64,000 nt of DNA, taken from the NCBI GenBank assembly GCA_028874195.1, contig JAPPLM010000049.1:16360-80359 (forward strand), written 5' to 3'. Numbering within the stretch: the stretch's first letter is position 1; every line of letters starts with the position of its first letter. The notes under the pieces are model-generated. The model was not told the DNA's origin, searched no databases, and saw only the letters and a program-made list of their open reading frames with translations. This DNA is from Chloroflexota bacterium. GTDB lineage: Bacteria > Chloroflexota > UBA11872 > VXOZ01. Below are positions 51,353 through 60,043 of the stretch, one piece after another. Position numbers and translations under genes: made by a program.

Positions 51353-52657
51353 ATGGCACGTTACCTCTTCGTTTCTATCCCCGCTGCGGGACATGTCCAC
51401 CCCACGCTTCCCATCGTGCAGGCGCTCATGGAGCGCGGGCACGAGGTCGGATACGCTTCCGGACCTGGCTTGGAGCAGACCGTCGCACCGCTGGTTACGC
51501 GGTACTTTGCGGCGGGGCCGGCAATGACTTCGGAAGAGGCTCTGACGCGCTGGCCGGAGATGGGGCGGCTGCGCGGCAGGCAGGGGCTGGACTTACTGGC
51601 GCGTGACGTGATGTTCCCGTTTGCCGCCACCGCTGCCCGCGAAGTATTGGATGCGGTTACGGCATGGCAACCCGACGTGCTCGTGTTCGATTCCTTCACC
51701 CATGTTGCCAGCATCGTGGTGGACACCTGCGGCCTGCCATGGGCGACGACGACCGTGATCCCCGGGCTGATGGAGAGCAAGGGCGCGCACCCCTTTGGGA
51801 TGGGATTGCCCTATCCTCCAAGTCCTCTCCAGCGCCTCGCCACGCCGCTGTTCTGGCCGCTCCTGCGCTTTGCGGCGCGCAGACACGACCGTCAGTTCAA
51901 CGGGATCAGGGCCGAATTCGGCCTGCCGCCTATCCGCGACAGCTTTCTCAAGAGCACACAGTCTTCGTTCCTGGTGCTCGCGCTCATGCCGCCGGAGTTG
52001 GAGTACCCGCGGCGAGCCTGGCCGCCCCACGTGCACTTCGTCGGCCCGTCGCTCTGGGACCGCCCCCGCGACTATGCCATACCGGACTGGTTGGAAGACC
52101 TACCAGGAGAACGCCCTCTAATCTATGCAACCATCGGCACGGTGCAGAGCATTTATCAGGCTGAGTTTTTTGGGACGCTTTTCGACGCGGCGCGGGGCCT
52201 CGACGCGGACATGGTGGTTACAACGGGCGGCAACCCCGCCGATCTGCCCGCGCCGCCCGGCAACGTGCGGGTGGAACGCTACGTGCCCAACAGCCTCATC
52301 ATTCCCAAGACGAAGCTAGTGGTGCACCACGGCGGCGCGAGTTCGACTGTTGGCACATTGTTGCACGGCAAGCCCGCCGTGATAGCGCCCTTTGCGCACG
52401 ACCAGCCGGATAATGCCCAGCGTGTGCGGTGGCTCGGCGTGGGAACGGTGGTAGACCCTTTCACCGTCTCAAGCACGGCGCTGCGGGGAGCAGTTGAGGG
52501 TGCGCTTGCTTCAACCGCAATGCGTGACCGCGCTGCCTCGCTTGGCGAGCAATTGCGGGAATACGACGCCGGCCAAACCGCCGCAAAGCTGCTGGAAGAA
52601 CTAGCGGAAGCACAGGCGCCGGTGTACCGGAAAGGCATACGGCATGCGGAGGCATAG
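51353..52657 (+). CDS. Glycosyltransferase, GT-B UGT/MGT-like
   Basis: A 434-residue GT1-type glycosyltransferase. The N-terminal domain starts RYLFVSIPAAGHVHPTLPIVQALMERGHEVGYAS (G-H-x-x-P loop), with WQPDVLVFDSFTHVASIV later. The C-terminal nucleotide-sugar domain has PLIYATIGTVQSIY, then VRVERYVPNSLIIPKTKLVVHHGGASSTVGTLLHGKPAVIAPFAHDQPDNAQRVRWLGVG, the conserved HHGG...P...DQ..NA block of macrolide/UDP-type transferases. It would glycosylate a small acceptor in the cytosol. GTG 51350 or ATG 51353 are both possible. Confidence 0.9.
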   Translation: MARYLFVSIPAAGHVHPTLPIVQALMERGHEVGYASGPGLEQTVAPLVTRYFAAGPAMTSEEALTRWPEMGRLRGRQGLDLLARDVMFPFAATAAREVLDAVTAWQPDVLVFDSFTHVASIVVDTCGLPWATTTVIPGLMESKGAHPFGMGLPYPPSPLQRLATPLFWPLLRFAARRHDRQFNGIRAEFGLPPIRDSFLKSTQSSFLVLALMPPELEYPRRAWPPHVHFVGPSLWDRPRDYAIPDWLEDLPGERPLIYATIGTVQSIYQAEFFGTLFDAARGLDADMVVTTGGNPADLPAPPGNVRVERYVPNSLIIPKTKLVVHHGGASSTVGTLLHGKPAVIAPFAHDQPDNAQRVRWLGVGTVVDPFTVSSTALRGAVEGALASTAMRDRAASLGEQLREYDAGQTAAKLLEELAEAQAPVYRKGIRHAEA

Positions 52658-52673
52658 AGGCTTCCGGCCCAGC

Positions 52674-53507
52674 CTAGGTCTCCAATGCGCCTTCCAGATA
52701 GCGGCGAAAGGCGGCTGGCGTGAAGATGAGCGCGTTGATCTCCATGGACGGCAGGCGGTAGGGATCGGAATCCCGCGTGATGTAGCGGGCAGCATGGGGC
52801 GGTCCGCCGTCTGGCTCATCCGCGCCGGGCACCCCTACTAGGTCTGCAAAACGAGTCTTGCGACCGTCTACCTGGTACTCCGCGCCGACGATCCACAGGC
52901 GTCCGAACCGGTAGCGAGCCTTCACCTCGCGTTCCGCGCTGCTGCTCCAACTCGTGCCGGTGAATGCGAAATCTTGGGGCCTGATGCCGAGGTTTCGTTC
53001 AATCGTCTCGTCACACTGCGCAAGCTCGGCGCGCAGCATTGCGCCGGTGGGGTCTTCCTTGCTGAGCTCCGAGAGGTTCGGATGAGTAACCGTATGCGCG
53101 CCGATTTGCCAGCCGGCTTCGGCCAATTCCGCGACTTCTTCCCATAGCAAGTGCTGCCGCGCGGCGAAGTCCGGCACGCCGCTGCGGTACATATCGTTCA
53201 TCAGCCCAGTGTTGATGAAGAGGTTGGCCGCGTACCCGTATCTCTCTAGCACCGGAAACACCTCGTGGCGCATGGATTTCATGGGGTGATCAAAGTCAAA
53301 CATGATCGGACGCTCTGGCAAAGAGCCGTCTTGCCACAGCCACGCGGCCAGATCGTCGTAGCTGATGGATTGGAAACCCAGTTCATGCGCGATCGCGACG
53401 AGTTGGGCAAAGTGCTCAAGTGTCAGCGGATTGCGCCCGCCGGGAAACTGGTCGGTGCCATGCGACATCGTAATCGGTATTTTCACGGTTGCCGGCTCCT
53501 TTGCCAT
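52674..53507 (-). CDS. Polysaccharide deacetylase-like protein
   Basis: About 277 residues of NodB-homology type. The expected TFDDG motif appears as MFDFDHPMKS (motif 1, changed), and AHTVTHPNLSELSKED gives the HxxxH-type metal pair. AFTGTSWSSSAEREVKARYRF follows. The catalytic Asp/metal site is therefore partly altered; substrate and activity are uncertain. A longer frame to 53645 would translate dispersed repeats into the N-terminus and is rejected. It is convergent with the glycosyltransferase, 16 nt apart. Confidence 0.75.
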   Translation of the reverse strand: MAKEPATVKIPITMSHGTDQFPGGRNPLTLEHFAQLVAIAHELGFQSISYDDLAAWLWQDGSLPERPIMFDFDHPMKSMRHEVFPVLERYGYAANLFINTGLMNDMYRSGVPDFAARQHLLWEEVAELAEAGWQIGAHTVTHPNLSELSKEDPTGAMLRAELAQCDETIERNLGIRPQDFAFTGTSWSSSAEREVKARYRFGRLWIVGAEYQVDGRKTRFADLVGVPGADEPDGGPPHAARYITRDSDPYRLPSMEINALIFTPAAFRRYLEGALET

Positions 53508-54071
53508 GACCGATGGGGTCTCCATCCAGTGTACCGGACGACGCGGTCCACTCCGTTCGTGATTATCCCGTTCGTACTGAGCTTGCCGAAGTGTGAACAT
53601 GAGAGGACAAGCGGCATGCATGCGTTCACCTTTCGACAGGCTCAAGGCGAACGGTCAGGTTGGGAGGCAATTTCAGGAACAACGCAAACGGCTGAGGGGT
53701 TGAAGCAGCCCCTCCGTTCGTGCTGAGCTTGTCGAAGTACTCAGGCTAGGCAGGCTCAAGGCGAACGATAAAGATCGGCGCTTTGGGCGGCCCAACGGTG
53801 ATGGTCGTGAGGACGGATCGGCGCTTCCGTTCACGCTTCGACAAGGGCTTCGCGAAGCCCACTTAGCGTGAACGGAAGCGCGGGCGGATGCCTCTTTCGC
53901 TTTAAGCCTTTTGAAGTACTGCACATAACCCTGGTGAGGATTAAGCCCGGTGGAGATTAAGTTGATATCGGCGTCTCCTCCCCCAGGTTTGTTAGGGGAA
54001 AGCAGCGGCGCACAGTGTATAATCACTTCTGATTGAGAATGAAAAGCGCTTACGCAGAGAGGGACTACAGT
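53508..54071. repeat. Repeat-rich intergenic region with a 61-bp cruciform
   Basis: Several TTCGACAGGCTCAAGGCGAA-type repeats lie in both orientations (near 53590, 53633 and 53715). GCGCTTCCGTTCACGCT (53821-53837) pairs with its exact complement (53865-53881), and GGGCTTCGCGAAGCCC (53845-53860) is a perfect palindrome inside the loop. No gene is seen. Confidence 0.75.
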
Positions 54072-55235
54072 ATGGCAAGCAAGCGACTCACCGTTCACGC
54101 AGGCAATCATGACCGCAACGAGTGCCCGGTTTGGGCAGACGCCTCAGGGCTGGACGCTGGGGCAAGTTACCTTGTGCGCGACGACGAGACCGGCGCTGAA
54201 TCCCCCGCGCAAATCGTGCCGGGCTGCGATGGCGCGCACCTGGTATGGGTGGTGCCGTCCCTGGCGGCGGGGGCGTCGCGCACCTACTCCGTGCAGGAAG
54301 GAACTGGACAGGGCAGCGTGACGGTGGCGGAGGGCGAGCATGGGGTGGACGTGCACATGAACGGCGCCCTCTTCACCACGTATCGCTATGCCGTGCCGGT
54401 GGTAAAGCCCTATCTCTATCCCGTCGTCGGCCCCACCGGTGAGGGCATGACCCGCAACTACCCCATGATTCCCGACGTGCCGGGCGAAAAGCACGACCAT
54501 CCCCACCACAAGTCCATCTACGTCTCCCACGGCGACGTGAACGGCGCCGACGTCTGGAGCGAGGTGGAAGGCCACGGCTACCAGCGGCACGTGACGTTTC
54601 TGCCCGCTTATGGTGATGCCGGCGAGCACACCAGCGGCCCGGTGCTGGGCGCCATCCGCTCGCGGAACGACTGGACGGGATCGGACGATCAGAAGGTGGT
54701 GGAGGACGAGCGGCGCTACACCTTCTATCCGCTGGCTTCCGGCGCGCGGCTGATCGACGTGGAGGTCACCTTCCGCGCCACGGCGGGACCGGTGTGCTTC
54801 GGTGATACGAAAGAGGGCGGCATCATCGCGCTGCGGGTCGCCACCAGCATGGACGCCTCCGACGACGGCCGCATGGAGAACGCCATTGGCGGCATTGGCG
54901 AAGCGGAGTGCTGGGGCAAGCGCGCACAGTGGCTTGACTATACCGGTCCGGTGAAAGGCGAGACCCTGGGATTTGCCGTCTACGACCATCCCAGCAGCTT
55001 TCGGCATCCGACCTACTGGCATGCGCGCAACTACGGCCTTTTCACCGCCAACCCCTTCGGCCTGCACGACTTCTACGCAAATCCTGGCATTGACGGCAGC
55101 CACGTGCTGCCCGAGGGCGGCCTGTTGCGCTTCAAGTACCGCATCTACGTCCATGCCGGCGATACCGCTACCGCCCAGGTCGCGCAACGCTATCACGACT
55201 ACATCACCCCGCCAGAGATAACGGTCGCAGACTAG
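54072..55235 (+). CDS. PmoA/DUF6807 family protein
   Basis: A 387-residue beta-sandwich-type protein of the DUF6807 (PmoA-like) family. MASKRLTVHAGNHDRNECPVWAD begins the domain; PYLYPVVGPTGEGMTRNYPMIPDVPGEKHDHPHHKSIYVSHGDVNGADVWSE is the characteristic block, with several His residues that may bind metal; GFAVYDHPSSFRHPTYWHARNYGLFTANPFGLHDF closes it. GAGGGA precedes the ATG (54072) by 7 nt. No signal peptide is seen. The family is often found near sugar-utilisation genes; the reaction is unknown. The name PmoA here does not imply methane oxidation. Confidence 0.8.
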   Translation: MASKRLTVHAGNHDRNECPVWADASGLDAGASYLVRDDETGAESPAQIVPGCDGAHLVWVVPSLAAGASRTYSVQEGTGQGSVTVAEGEHGVDVHMNGALFTTYRYAVPVVKPYLYPVVGPTGEGMTRNYPMIPDVPGEKHDHPHHKSIYVSHGDVNGADVWSEVEGHGYQRHVTFLPAYGDAGEHTSGPVLGAIRSRNDWTGSDDQKVVEDERRYTFYPLASGARLIDVEVTFRATAGPVCFGDTKEGGIIALRVATSMDASDDGRMENAIGGIGEAECWGKRAQWLDYTGPVKGETLGFAVYDHPSSFRHPTYWHARNYGLFTANPFGLHDFYANPGIDGSHVLPEGGLLRFKYRIYVHAGDTATAQVAQRYHDYITPPEITVAD

Positions 55236-55470
55236 AGATTGGGTTGACTTTCGCCGTTCGGATATCTTTTTGCTACCCGAAGAGTAAACGAGCAGCGTGC
55301 CGAAACAGGCTGTTTGTAGTTTTCACATTGCCAGATTAGACGGGAGCGATTGCCACATCGGGGACAGTGGGAATCTTAGCTTCTGCGTGCCTGGGCCGCA
55401 CAAAGCTCTGCCCATTGGGCGGAGAGAGTGCCAAGCGTCTGGATGGCAAAGCTGGTAGTCCGAGGGGGAC

Positions 55471-56793
55471 ATGGGTACCTTTGCGTACACCCCGTTGCTG
55501 ACCCTAATCCGGCGGGTGGAGATATTGGCCGTCCTAGAGCGCCGCGACTTTCGCTATCTTGCGGCAGCTTATGTCATCAGCAAAGCAGGCGACGCGGTAT
55601 ACTACTTCGCCTTTTCCCGCATCTTGTTTGAGGAACTCATTTGGCGGGAGAGCTCGCTGCCATGGCTCACCGCCGGGTCAGTGATCGCAGCCACCACGCT
55701 CCCGCTTCTTTTCATGCCGCCACTTGCGGGCGTACTGGCCGACCGCGTGAACCGCAAATCCCTGATGCTATTCTCACTCGTGGCGCGGGTGCCGGTACTG
55801 GCGGCGCTCATTGTTGTGGGGCATGCTCTTGGTTTGACCGCTTTGGAATTGGCCGTGGCCGGAATCGTGCTTACGTCTGTAAGTCAACTCTTCTATCCAG
55901 CGCGCGCAGCAATGGTGCCTGGTCTCTTGAAGAGGCAAGAACTCGTCGCAGGCAACGCTGCATTGACAGCGGGTTGGCAGCCAATAGATCTTGCTGGAGC
56001 TACTGTGGCGGGAATTCTCGTTGCGGCCGTTGGCGGGCTGAACGCGCTCGGTGCGGTTGGTGCGGCATACGCCGTGGCCGCGTTGCTTATTCTCGGGATG
56101 AATGCGCCTGAGCAGTCCGAGCGCTGCTCTGCGATTGGAAACGCGGTCCGGCCGTACGCGCGGCCGATCGCGCTGGTGTGGGTCGCAATTCGCGACGTGG
56201 CGATAGCGGTGTACTTCATGCTCAAGCACCCGCTGCTGCGTACTATCGCTCTTGCCGAGTTGCTATTCAGTGTACTGTTTTCGACGGCTTTCCTCATCGG
56301 GGTATCTCAGTTCATAGATGCACACCCCGGCGCCGGTCTCGATGCATTCAATCTATTCCGGGATGTGCGGGACGTCTGGTTCCTTTTGGCATTGTTTGCG
56401 GCGCCGTGGCTGGCACGCCGGCTTGGCGATGGCAGGATGAGTCTGCTCGCTTTTGCGGCCATAGGTGTCGTGTCAGGAATGCTCGCTGTCGTGGGGCTGC
56501 AGTGGCAAGCCCTCGTACTTGCCGCTCTGTTGGGCGTGTTGACCGCCTGCATGCTGCCCCTGCACAGCGTTGTGCAAGCGGAGACTCCCGATTACTTGCG
56601 CGGGCGCGTGATCGCAAATCTTGTCACACTCGAGATGCTCGCCAGGGGCGGTTCCGCGACTTTGCTACTGGCACTTATCGAATTCACTAGCGCGACCCCA
56701 GTCTTCCTCACAACCGGACTTGCCATCCTTGTCACTGGACTTGCTCTCCTCTGCTTCAGAGAAATCAGGGAAATCCGGCTTGCCGCGCCCTAA
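55471..56793 (+). CDS. MFS transporter (MFS_3/EntS-like)
   Basis: A 440-residue major facilitator with about eleven to twelve hydrophobic segments. LERRDFRYLAAAYVISKAGDAVYYFAF is the typical TM1 block, followed by PLAGVLADRVNRKSLMLFSLVARV (motif A), QLFYPARAAMVPGLLKRQELVAGNA and LHSVVQAETPDYLRGRVIANLVTLEML, a late block characteristic of MFS_3 exporters. It would export a small molecule across the cytoplasmic membrane by a proton gradient. GGGGG lies just before the ATG. It ends 144 nt before the next gene, which has its own promoter. Confidence 0.9.
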   Translation: MGTFAYTPLLTLIRRVEILAVLERRDFRYLAAAYVISKAGDAVYYFAFSRILFEELIWRESSLPWLTAGSVIAATTLPLLFMPPLAGVLADRVNRKSLMLFSLVARVPVLAALIVVGHALGLTALELAVAGIVLTSVSQLFYPARAAMVPGLLKRQELVAGNAALTAGWQPIDLAGATVAGILVAAVGGLNALGAVGAAYAVAALLILGMNAPEQSERCSAIGNAVRPYARPIALVWVAIRDVAIAVYFMLKHPLLRTIALAELLFSVLFSTAFLIGVSQFIDAHPGAGLDAFNLFRDVRDVWFLLALFAAPWLARRLGDGRMSLLAFAAIGVVSGMLAVVGLQWQALVLAALLGVLTACMLPLHSVVQAETPDYLRGRVIANLVTLEMLARGGSATLLLALIEFTSATPVFLTTGLAILVTGLALLCFREIREIRLAAP

Positions 56794-56857
56794 TGTGCAA
56801 GGACGCATTGACTGGACCCGGTATGCAATCTGGCGCTGCCCACAGCCAAAGCTTAAT

Positions 56858-56886
56858 TTGACTCCCGCCGTTAAAATGCTTAAAAT
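56858..56886 (+). promoter_or_regulatory. Sigma-70-type promoter of the solute-binding lipoprotein gene
   Basis: A -35 TTGACT (56858-56863) and a -10 TAAAAT (56881-56886) are separated by exactly 17 nt. The start codon lies 50 nt downstream, preceded by AGGAG (56926-56930). This is one of the strongest promoters in the window. Confidence 0.75.
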
Positions 56887-56936
56887 CTTTAATTTGGTGA
56901 CGTGTTCTAGTACTAGAGCAGAAAAAGGAGATGTGG

Positions 56937-58343
56937 ATGAACACAAGCACCGTGATTAGTAGCATCACCCGCCGGAAGATGCTTGGTGGCTTTGCCGTCG
57001 GAGCAGGGGCCGTGCTCGCCGCAGCATGCGGTGGCGCAACCATGACCGGAGAGGAAAAGCCGGCAGAAGAGATGGAAGAGAAGAAGGCCGAGACCATGGC
57101 TCCTAAGGCCGAGCCGGTCAACATTCTCTATCTCACCTACACGCGGCCGGCCCGCAACGAGGCCGAGCAGGCGCTCTATGGTGGCTTCCAGGAAGCCAAC
57201 CCCGACATCACGCTGGACATCAAGATCGTGGACGGCGGCGGCACCGGCGTGCGCCAGAACATCCCGATTCTTTTTGCCGCCGGTACGCCCGTGGGTCTCT
57301 TTGAGAACACCTGGGGCACCTGGTTGCAGTTCGTGGACGGCGATCTGATCGCTCCGCTGAGCCCGCTGATGGCTCGCGATGGGATCGATCCCTATGAGGC
57401 GTTCATCGCCGAGGGTGTGGACTTCGTCTCGAACCAGGGCGTGACCTGGGGTTTCCCCGCCAGCATGTCCGTGGACACGTGGGCCTACAATAAGAACATC
57501 TTTGACGAGGCTGGCGTGCCGTATCCGCCATCCGATCCGGCTGATCCGAGTTGGACGATGGAAGCGTACATCGACGCCATGGAGAAGCTCACCAAGGGCA
57601 CCGAGCAGTTCGGTATGCGCCGCGGTTACACCGGTTTCAACACCTTTGGCATCGGTGACGGCACTTTCTTCGGCGGCCTGGCCTGGGACGCCGAGAACAA
57701 CAAGGCGACCATGAACAACGATCACTACGTCCAGGGCATCAACTTCTGGATCGACATCGTGGACAAGTTCCGCGTGATGCCGACGGGTGATGAGCATAGC
57801 GCAATCGTCGGCGGCAGGAGCGGTCACCCGTTCTTCACCACCGGCGCTTTTGGTATCTCCGTGATGTTCGTGGTACCGCCGGAAGCCAAAGAAGCTGCGT
57901 TTGACTGGGGTATTGGCGCGCTGGCGTACACCGGCGAGCCGCCGAACCACTCCGGCCGCCACTACACGCACGCGGTCTTCGCGGGCAACACCGATCACGT
58001 CGACCAGACGTGGGAAGTGATGAAGTGGTTCCTGCAGGGCGAGAACGGCCTCACCTATCTTGAGGTGACCGGCCACGTGGTATCGCCCATGCGGCATCTC
58101 TTCGACAAGGCCAAGGCACACTGGGAAGCCAAGTACGACGGCAAGGTGGACGGCACCACGTACTTCCTGGAGGCCCAGCACACGCCGCAGTCCGGTCACG
58201 GTATGTTGAAGTACTCCAACTTCTACGACATCCGCGACGTGCTGCAGCCGGTCTACAACAGTGTGCGCGCACGCGAGGCCTCGATCGAGGAATTCCTGCC
58301 CTTCGCCGAGACTACGATCAACGAGCAACTCAAGGTCGAGTAG
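56937..58343 (+). CDS. ABC carbohydrate-binding lipoprotein with twin-arginine-type signal
   Basis: A 468-residue extracellular solute-binding protein. The start has a twin-arginine-like TRRKMLGG, a hydrophobic stretch (FAVGAGAVLAAAC) and a lipobox Cys, so the mature protein is probably a Tat-exported lipoprotein. A Glu/Lys-rich linker (EEKPAEEMEEKKAETMAPK) follows. The body has VNILYLTYTRPARNEAEQALYGGFQEANPDITL, VDTWAYNKNIFDEAGVPYPP (the YNKxLF-like motif) and TGAFGISVMFVVPPEAK. AGGAG lies 6 nt before ATG 56937. It has its own promoter and terminator but no permease or ATPase genes nearby. Confidence 0.9.
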   Translation: MNTSTVISSITRRKMLGGFAVGAGAVLAAACGGATMTGEEKPAEEMEEKKAETMAPKAEPVNILYLTYTRPARNEAEQALYGGFQEANPDITLDIKIVDGGGTGVRQNIPILFAAGTPVGLFENTWGTWLQFVDGDLIAPLSPLMARDGIDPYEAFIAEGVDFVSNQGVTWGFPASMSVDTWAYNKNIFDEAGVPYPPSDPADPSWTMEAYIDAMEKLTKGTEQFGMRRGYTGFNTFGIGDGTFFGGLAWDAENNKATMNNDHYVQGINFWIDIVDKFRVMPTGDEHSAIVGGRSGHPFFTTGAFGISVMFVVPPEAKEAAFDWGIGALAYTGEPPNHSGRHYTHAVFAGNTDHVDQTWEVMKWFLQGENGLTYLEVTGHVVSPMRHLFDKAKAHWEAKYDGKVDGTTYFLEAQHTPQSGHGMLKYSNFYDIRDVLQPVYNSVRAREASIEEFLPFAETTINEQLKVE

Positions 58344-58402
58344 TACCGGCAACGGCAACCAACCGCTTGTTTTCACGAGCGTTTGGTGCAGATCGACAAA
58401 GC

Positions 58403-58435
58403 AAGGAGGGCCACCCATTGGGTGGCCCTCCTTTG
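58403..58435 (+). terminator. Strong intrinsic terminator after the solute-binding lipoprotein
   Basis: AAGGAGGGCCACCC (58403-58416) and its exact complement (58420-58433) form a 14-bp stem with an ATT loop, followed by TTTGG. It begins 60 nt after the stop codon. Confidence 0.8.
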
Positions 58436-58549
58436 GCTTATTCCGGTGAGTCACTGCGCGCCCTGGCTGGCGCCGCACCTCCACCCCACCGCTGCTACTT
58501 CTTCATTACCTTCATCTGCGCGTGTGATACTAAGGCTTGGCACCATGTA

Positions 58550-58720
58550 GACGTATATTGGAAGGCAGCATCAGCTACACTAGACCGAGTTTTCGCAAGG
58601 CCTACACCAGCCGATATCAGGTGGGCAGATATCGAGAGTATGTTAGAGGCGGTCGGCGTGGAGGTCTCAGCGCCTGAGCAAGGCGCTTTTGCCTTGGCAG
58701 CGCACCAGGGAGTCTCGTAA
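58550..58720 (+). pseudogene. HicA-type toxin remnant
   Basis: The frame reads ATLDRVFARPTPADIRWADIESMLEAVGVEVS, close to the N-terminal half of HicA mRNA interferases. The normal continuation (EGRGSRV, the active-site His in HRPHP) is missing; the frame goes on into unrelated residues and stops at 58720. No start codon is well placed in front and no hicB follows. A dispersed repeat begins 8 nt later, which may mark the break. Confidence 0.55.
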
Positions 58721-58728
58721 ACCAACCG

Positions 58729-58835
58729 TAGCGCGGGGGCTTGTCCCCCGCTTCTTTGCGCCAATCAATGATGCCGTCTCAGGCAGAGCTTTTAGAATTC
58801 CGCTCTCTAGACTCCGGCTTTCGACGGAGTGACGG
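58729..58835. repeat. Two dispersed hairpin repeats downstream of rplT
   Basis: TAGCGCGGGGGCTTGTCCCC (58729-58751) and CTAGACTCCGGCTTTCGAC (58807-58835). They lie between the hicA remnant and the rplT stop codon. Confidence 0.75.
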
Positions 58836-58853
58836 AGAAGGCCGAAAGTGTTC

Positions 58854-59219
58854 CTACGAAGCGACCGGCAGGGCGCCTTTGGCCACGTTGGCGAGTTCGG
58901 CAAAGGCCGCGCCATCAGTCACTGCCAGGTCCGCCAGCATCTTGCGGTCCAGGGTGACGTTGGCCTCGCGGAGGCCGTGCATGAAGGCGCTGTAGGAAAG
59001 CCCATTTTGGCGCGCGGCGGCGTTGATGCGCACGATCCAGAGGCGGCGCATCTCGCGCTTGCGGGTACGGCGGTGGCGGTAGGCAAACGCCATGCCGCGC
59101 ATCACCGCTTCATTCGCCGTCTTGAATAGGCGGTGGCGGCCACCCCAGTAGCCTGAGGCTCGCTTCAGTACTTTCTTGTGGCGTTTGTGGGATGTGACGC
59201 CGCGTTTTACTCGTGGCAT
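58854..59219 (-). CDS. rplT: Ribosomal protein L20
   Basis: A 121-residue protein with the full L20 sequence pattern: [75 protein letters not shown] and [20 protein letters not shown]. It binds 23S rRNA and is essential for 50S assembly; in many bacteria it represses its own operon. It is downstream of rpmI on the same strand but separated by about 220 nt containing two inverted dispersed repeats, unusual for this operon. Confidence 0.98.
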   Translation of the reverse strand: MPRVKRGVTSHKRHKKVLKRASGYWGGRHRLFKTANEAVMRGMAFAYRHRRTRKREMRRLWIVRINAAARQNGLSYSAFMHGLREANVTLDRKMLADLAVTDGAAFAELANVAKGALPVAS

Positions 59220-59440
59220 GGTTTCTCTACTCTTTAGTCTATGTTGCGCTTCTTCTCAAATCCTGCCGGAGTTAGCGTGAAAGGCGGGGGACAAGCCCCC
59301 GCGCTACGAAGAATGCTCCAATTGCAGCAACCGGATAACTAAATCCCTCCAAAATGAGCGGGGGATAACCCCCCGCGCTGCATCTTCCATCCATCCGTTC
59401 GTCCTGAGCCTGTCGAAGGATGAACGACGACGCTTGGCTC
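59220..59440. repeat. rpmI-rplT spacer carrying inverted dispersed repeats
   Basis: Contains GCGGGGGACAAGCCCCCGCG (59284-59306) and GCGGGGGATAACCCCCCGCG (59358-59379), both inverted copies of the TAGCGCGGGGG family, and a CGTTCGTCCTGAGCCTGTCG element (about 59397-59424). Confidence 0.75.
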
Positions 59441-59647
59441 TTACTTAATCCCCGCGCCGGGAAGGAGGGTCTTCACGCGCTTTCGCTCGCCGTCTGGCGA
59501 CTCGAAATACTGCGTTGCCATGCGCAGCGTGCGCGGCTGCTTCTTGCGGCGCAAGTGGTTCATGCTGCCTTTCGGCCGCATCAGCTTGCCGGTGCCGCTC
59601 ACCTTGAAGCGCTTGCGCGTGCTCTTGTGCGTCTTCATTTTAGGCAC
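59441..59647 (-). CDS. rpmI: Ribosomal protein L35
   Basis: A 68-residue protein with the standard L35 pattern: PKMKTHKSTRKRFKVSGTGKLMRPKGSMNHLRRKKQPRTLR. It belongs to the large ribosomal subunit. The start is GTG, with AGAGGTGA about 7 nt upstream. infC, normally directly upstream in the infC-rpmI-rplT operon, is absent here; the region 59648-60043 has no coding frame for it. Confidence 0.97.
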   Translation of the reverse strand: MPKMKTHKSTRKRFKVSGTGKLMRPKGSMNHLRRKKQPRTLRMATQYFESPDGERKRVKTLLPGAGIK

Positions 59648-60043
59648 GATTCAATCACCTCTATTCATTGAGGAATAGACTGCTATGGTATCATACACAG
59701 GTGACTGCGCACAACCGCCGGCAAAGCTGTGCGTGGCACTTATGCAGTTAGCGCGGGCGCATTTCAACCGCTCGCCCTGAGCTTGTCGAAGGGTGCCCCC
59801 CTGTGAAATGAGACTTAGCAATTTCCGTCAAACCGTTCATGCTTCGACAGGCTCAGCACGAACGGTTTGCTGAACTTTGCACGGACGTTTAGTTGAGTTG
59901 TGCGCCGCTTGGTGTCACGTATGGGCTGGCTTATATTAATTCACTTTTCCCCAGAGATCGCGGGCATTGAGGATTCCTGAGTCAAGGCAAACCGCCCGCT
60001 TCGTTACTCGCTAGCATAGCAGCCTGAGCTTGGAGAGTAGCCA
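59648..60043. other. Intergenic region upstream of rpmI and uvrB, repeats only
   Basis: No infC and no other gene is visible. Repeats of the ACCGTTCATGCTTCGACAGG type (59837-59871, with its own inverted arm) and CGCTCGCCCTGAGCTTGTCG (about 59771-59795) are present. Promoters of both divergent genes should lie here. Confidence 0.6.

Noticed and set aside
53508..53645. Upstream extension of the deacetylase-like gene to 53645
   Set aside because: It would translate dispersed intergenic repeats into protein.
54072..55235. Methane monooxygenase subunit (from the family name PmoA)
   Set aside because: The family is DUF6807-like beta-sandwich; no membrane segments or copper site of true PmoA are present.
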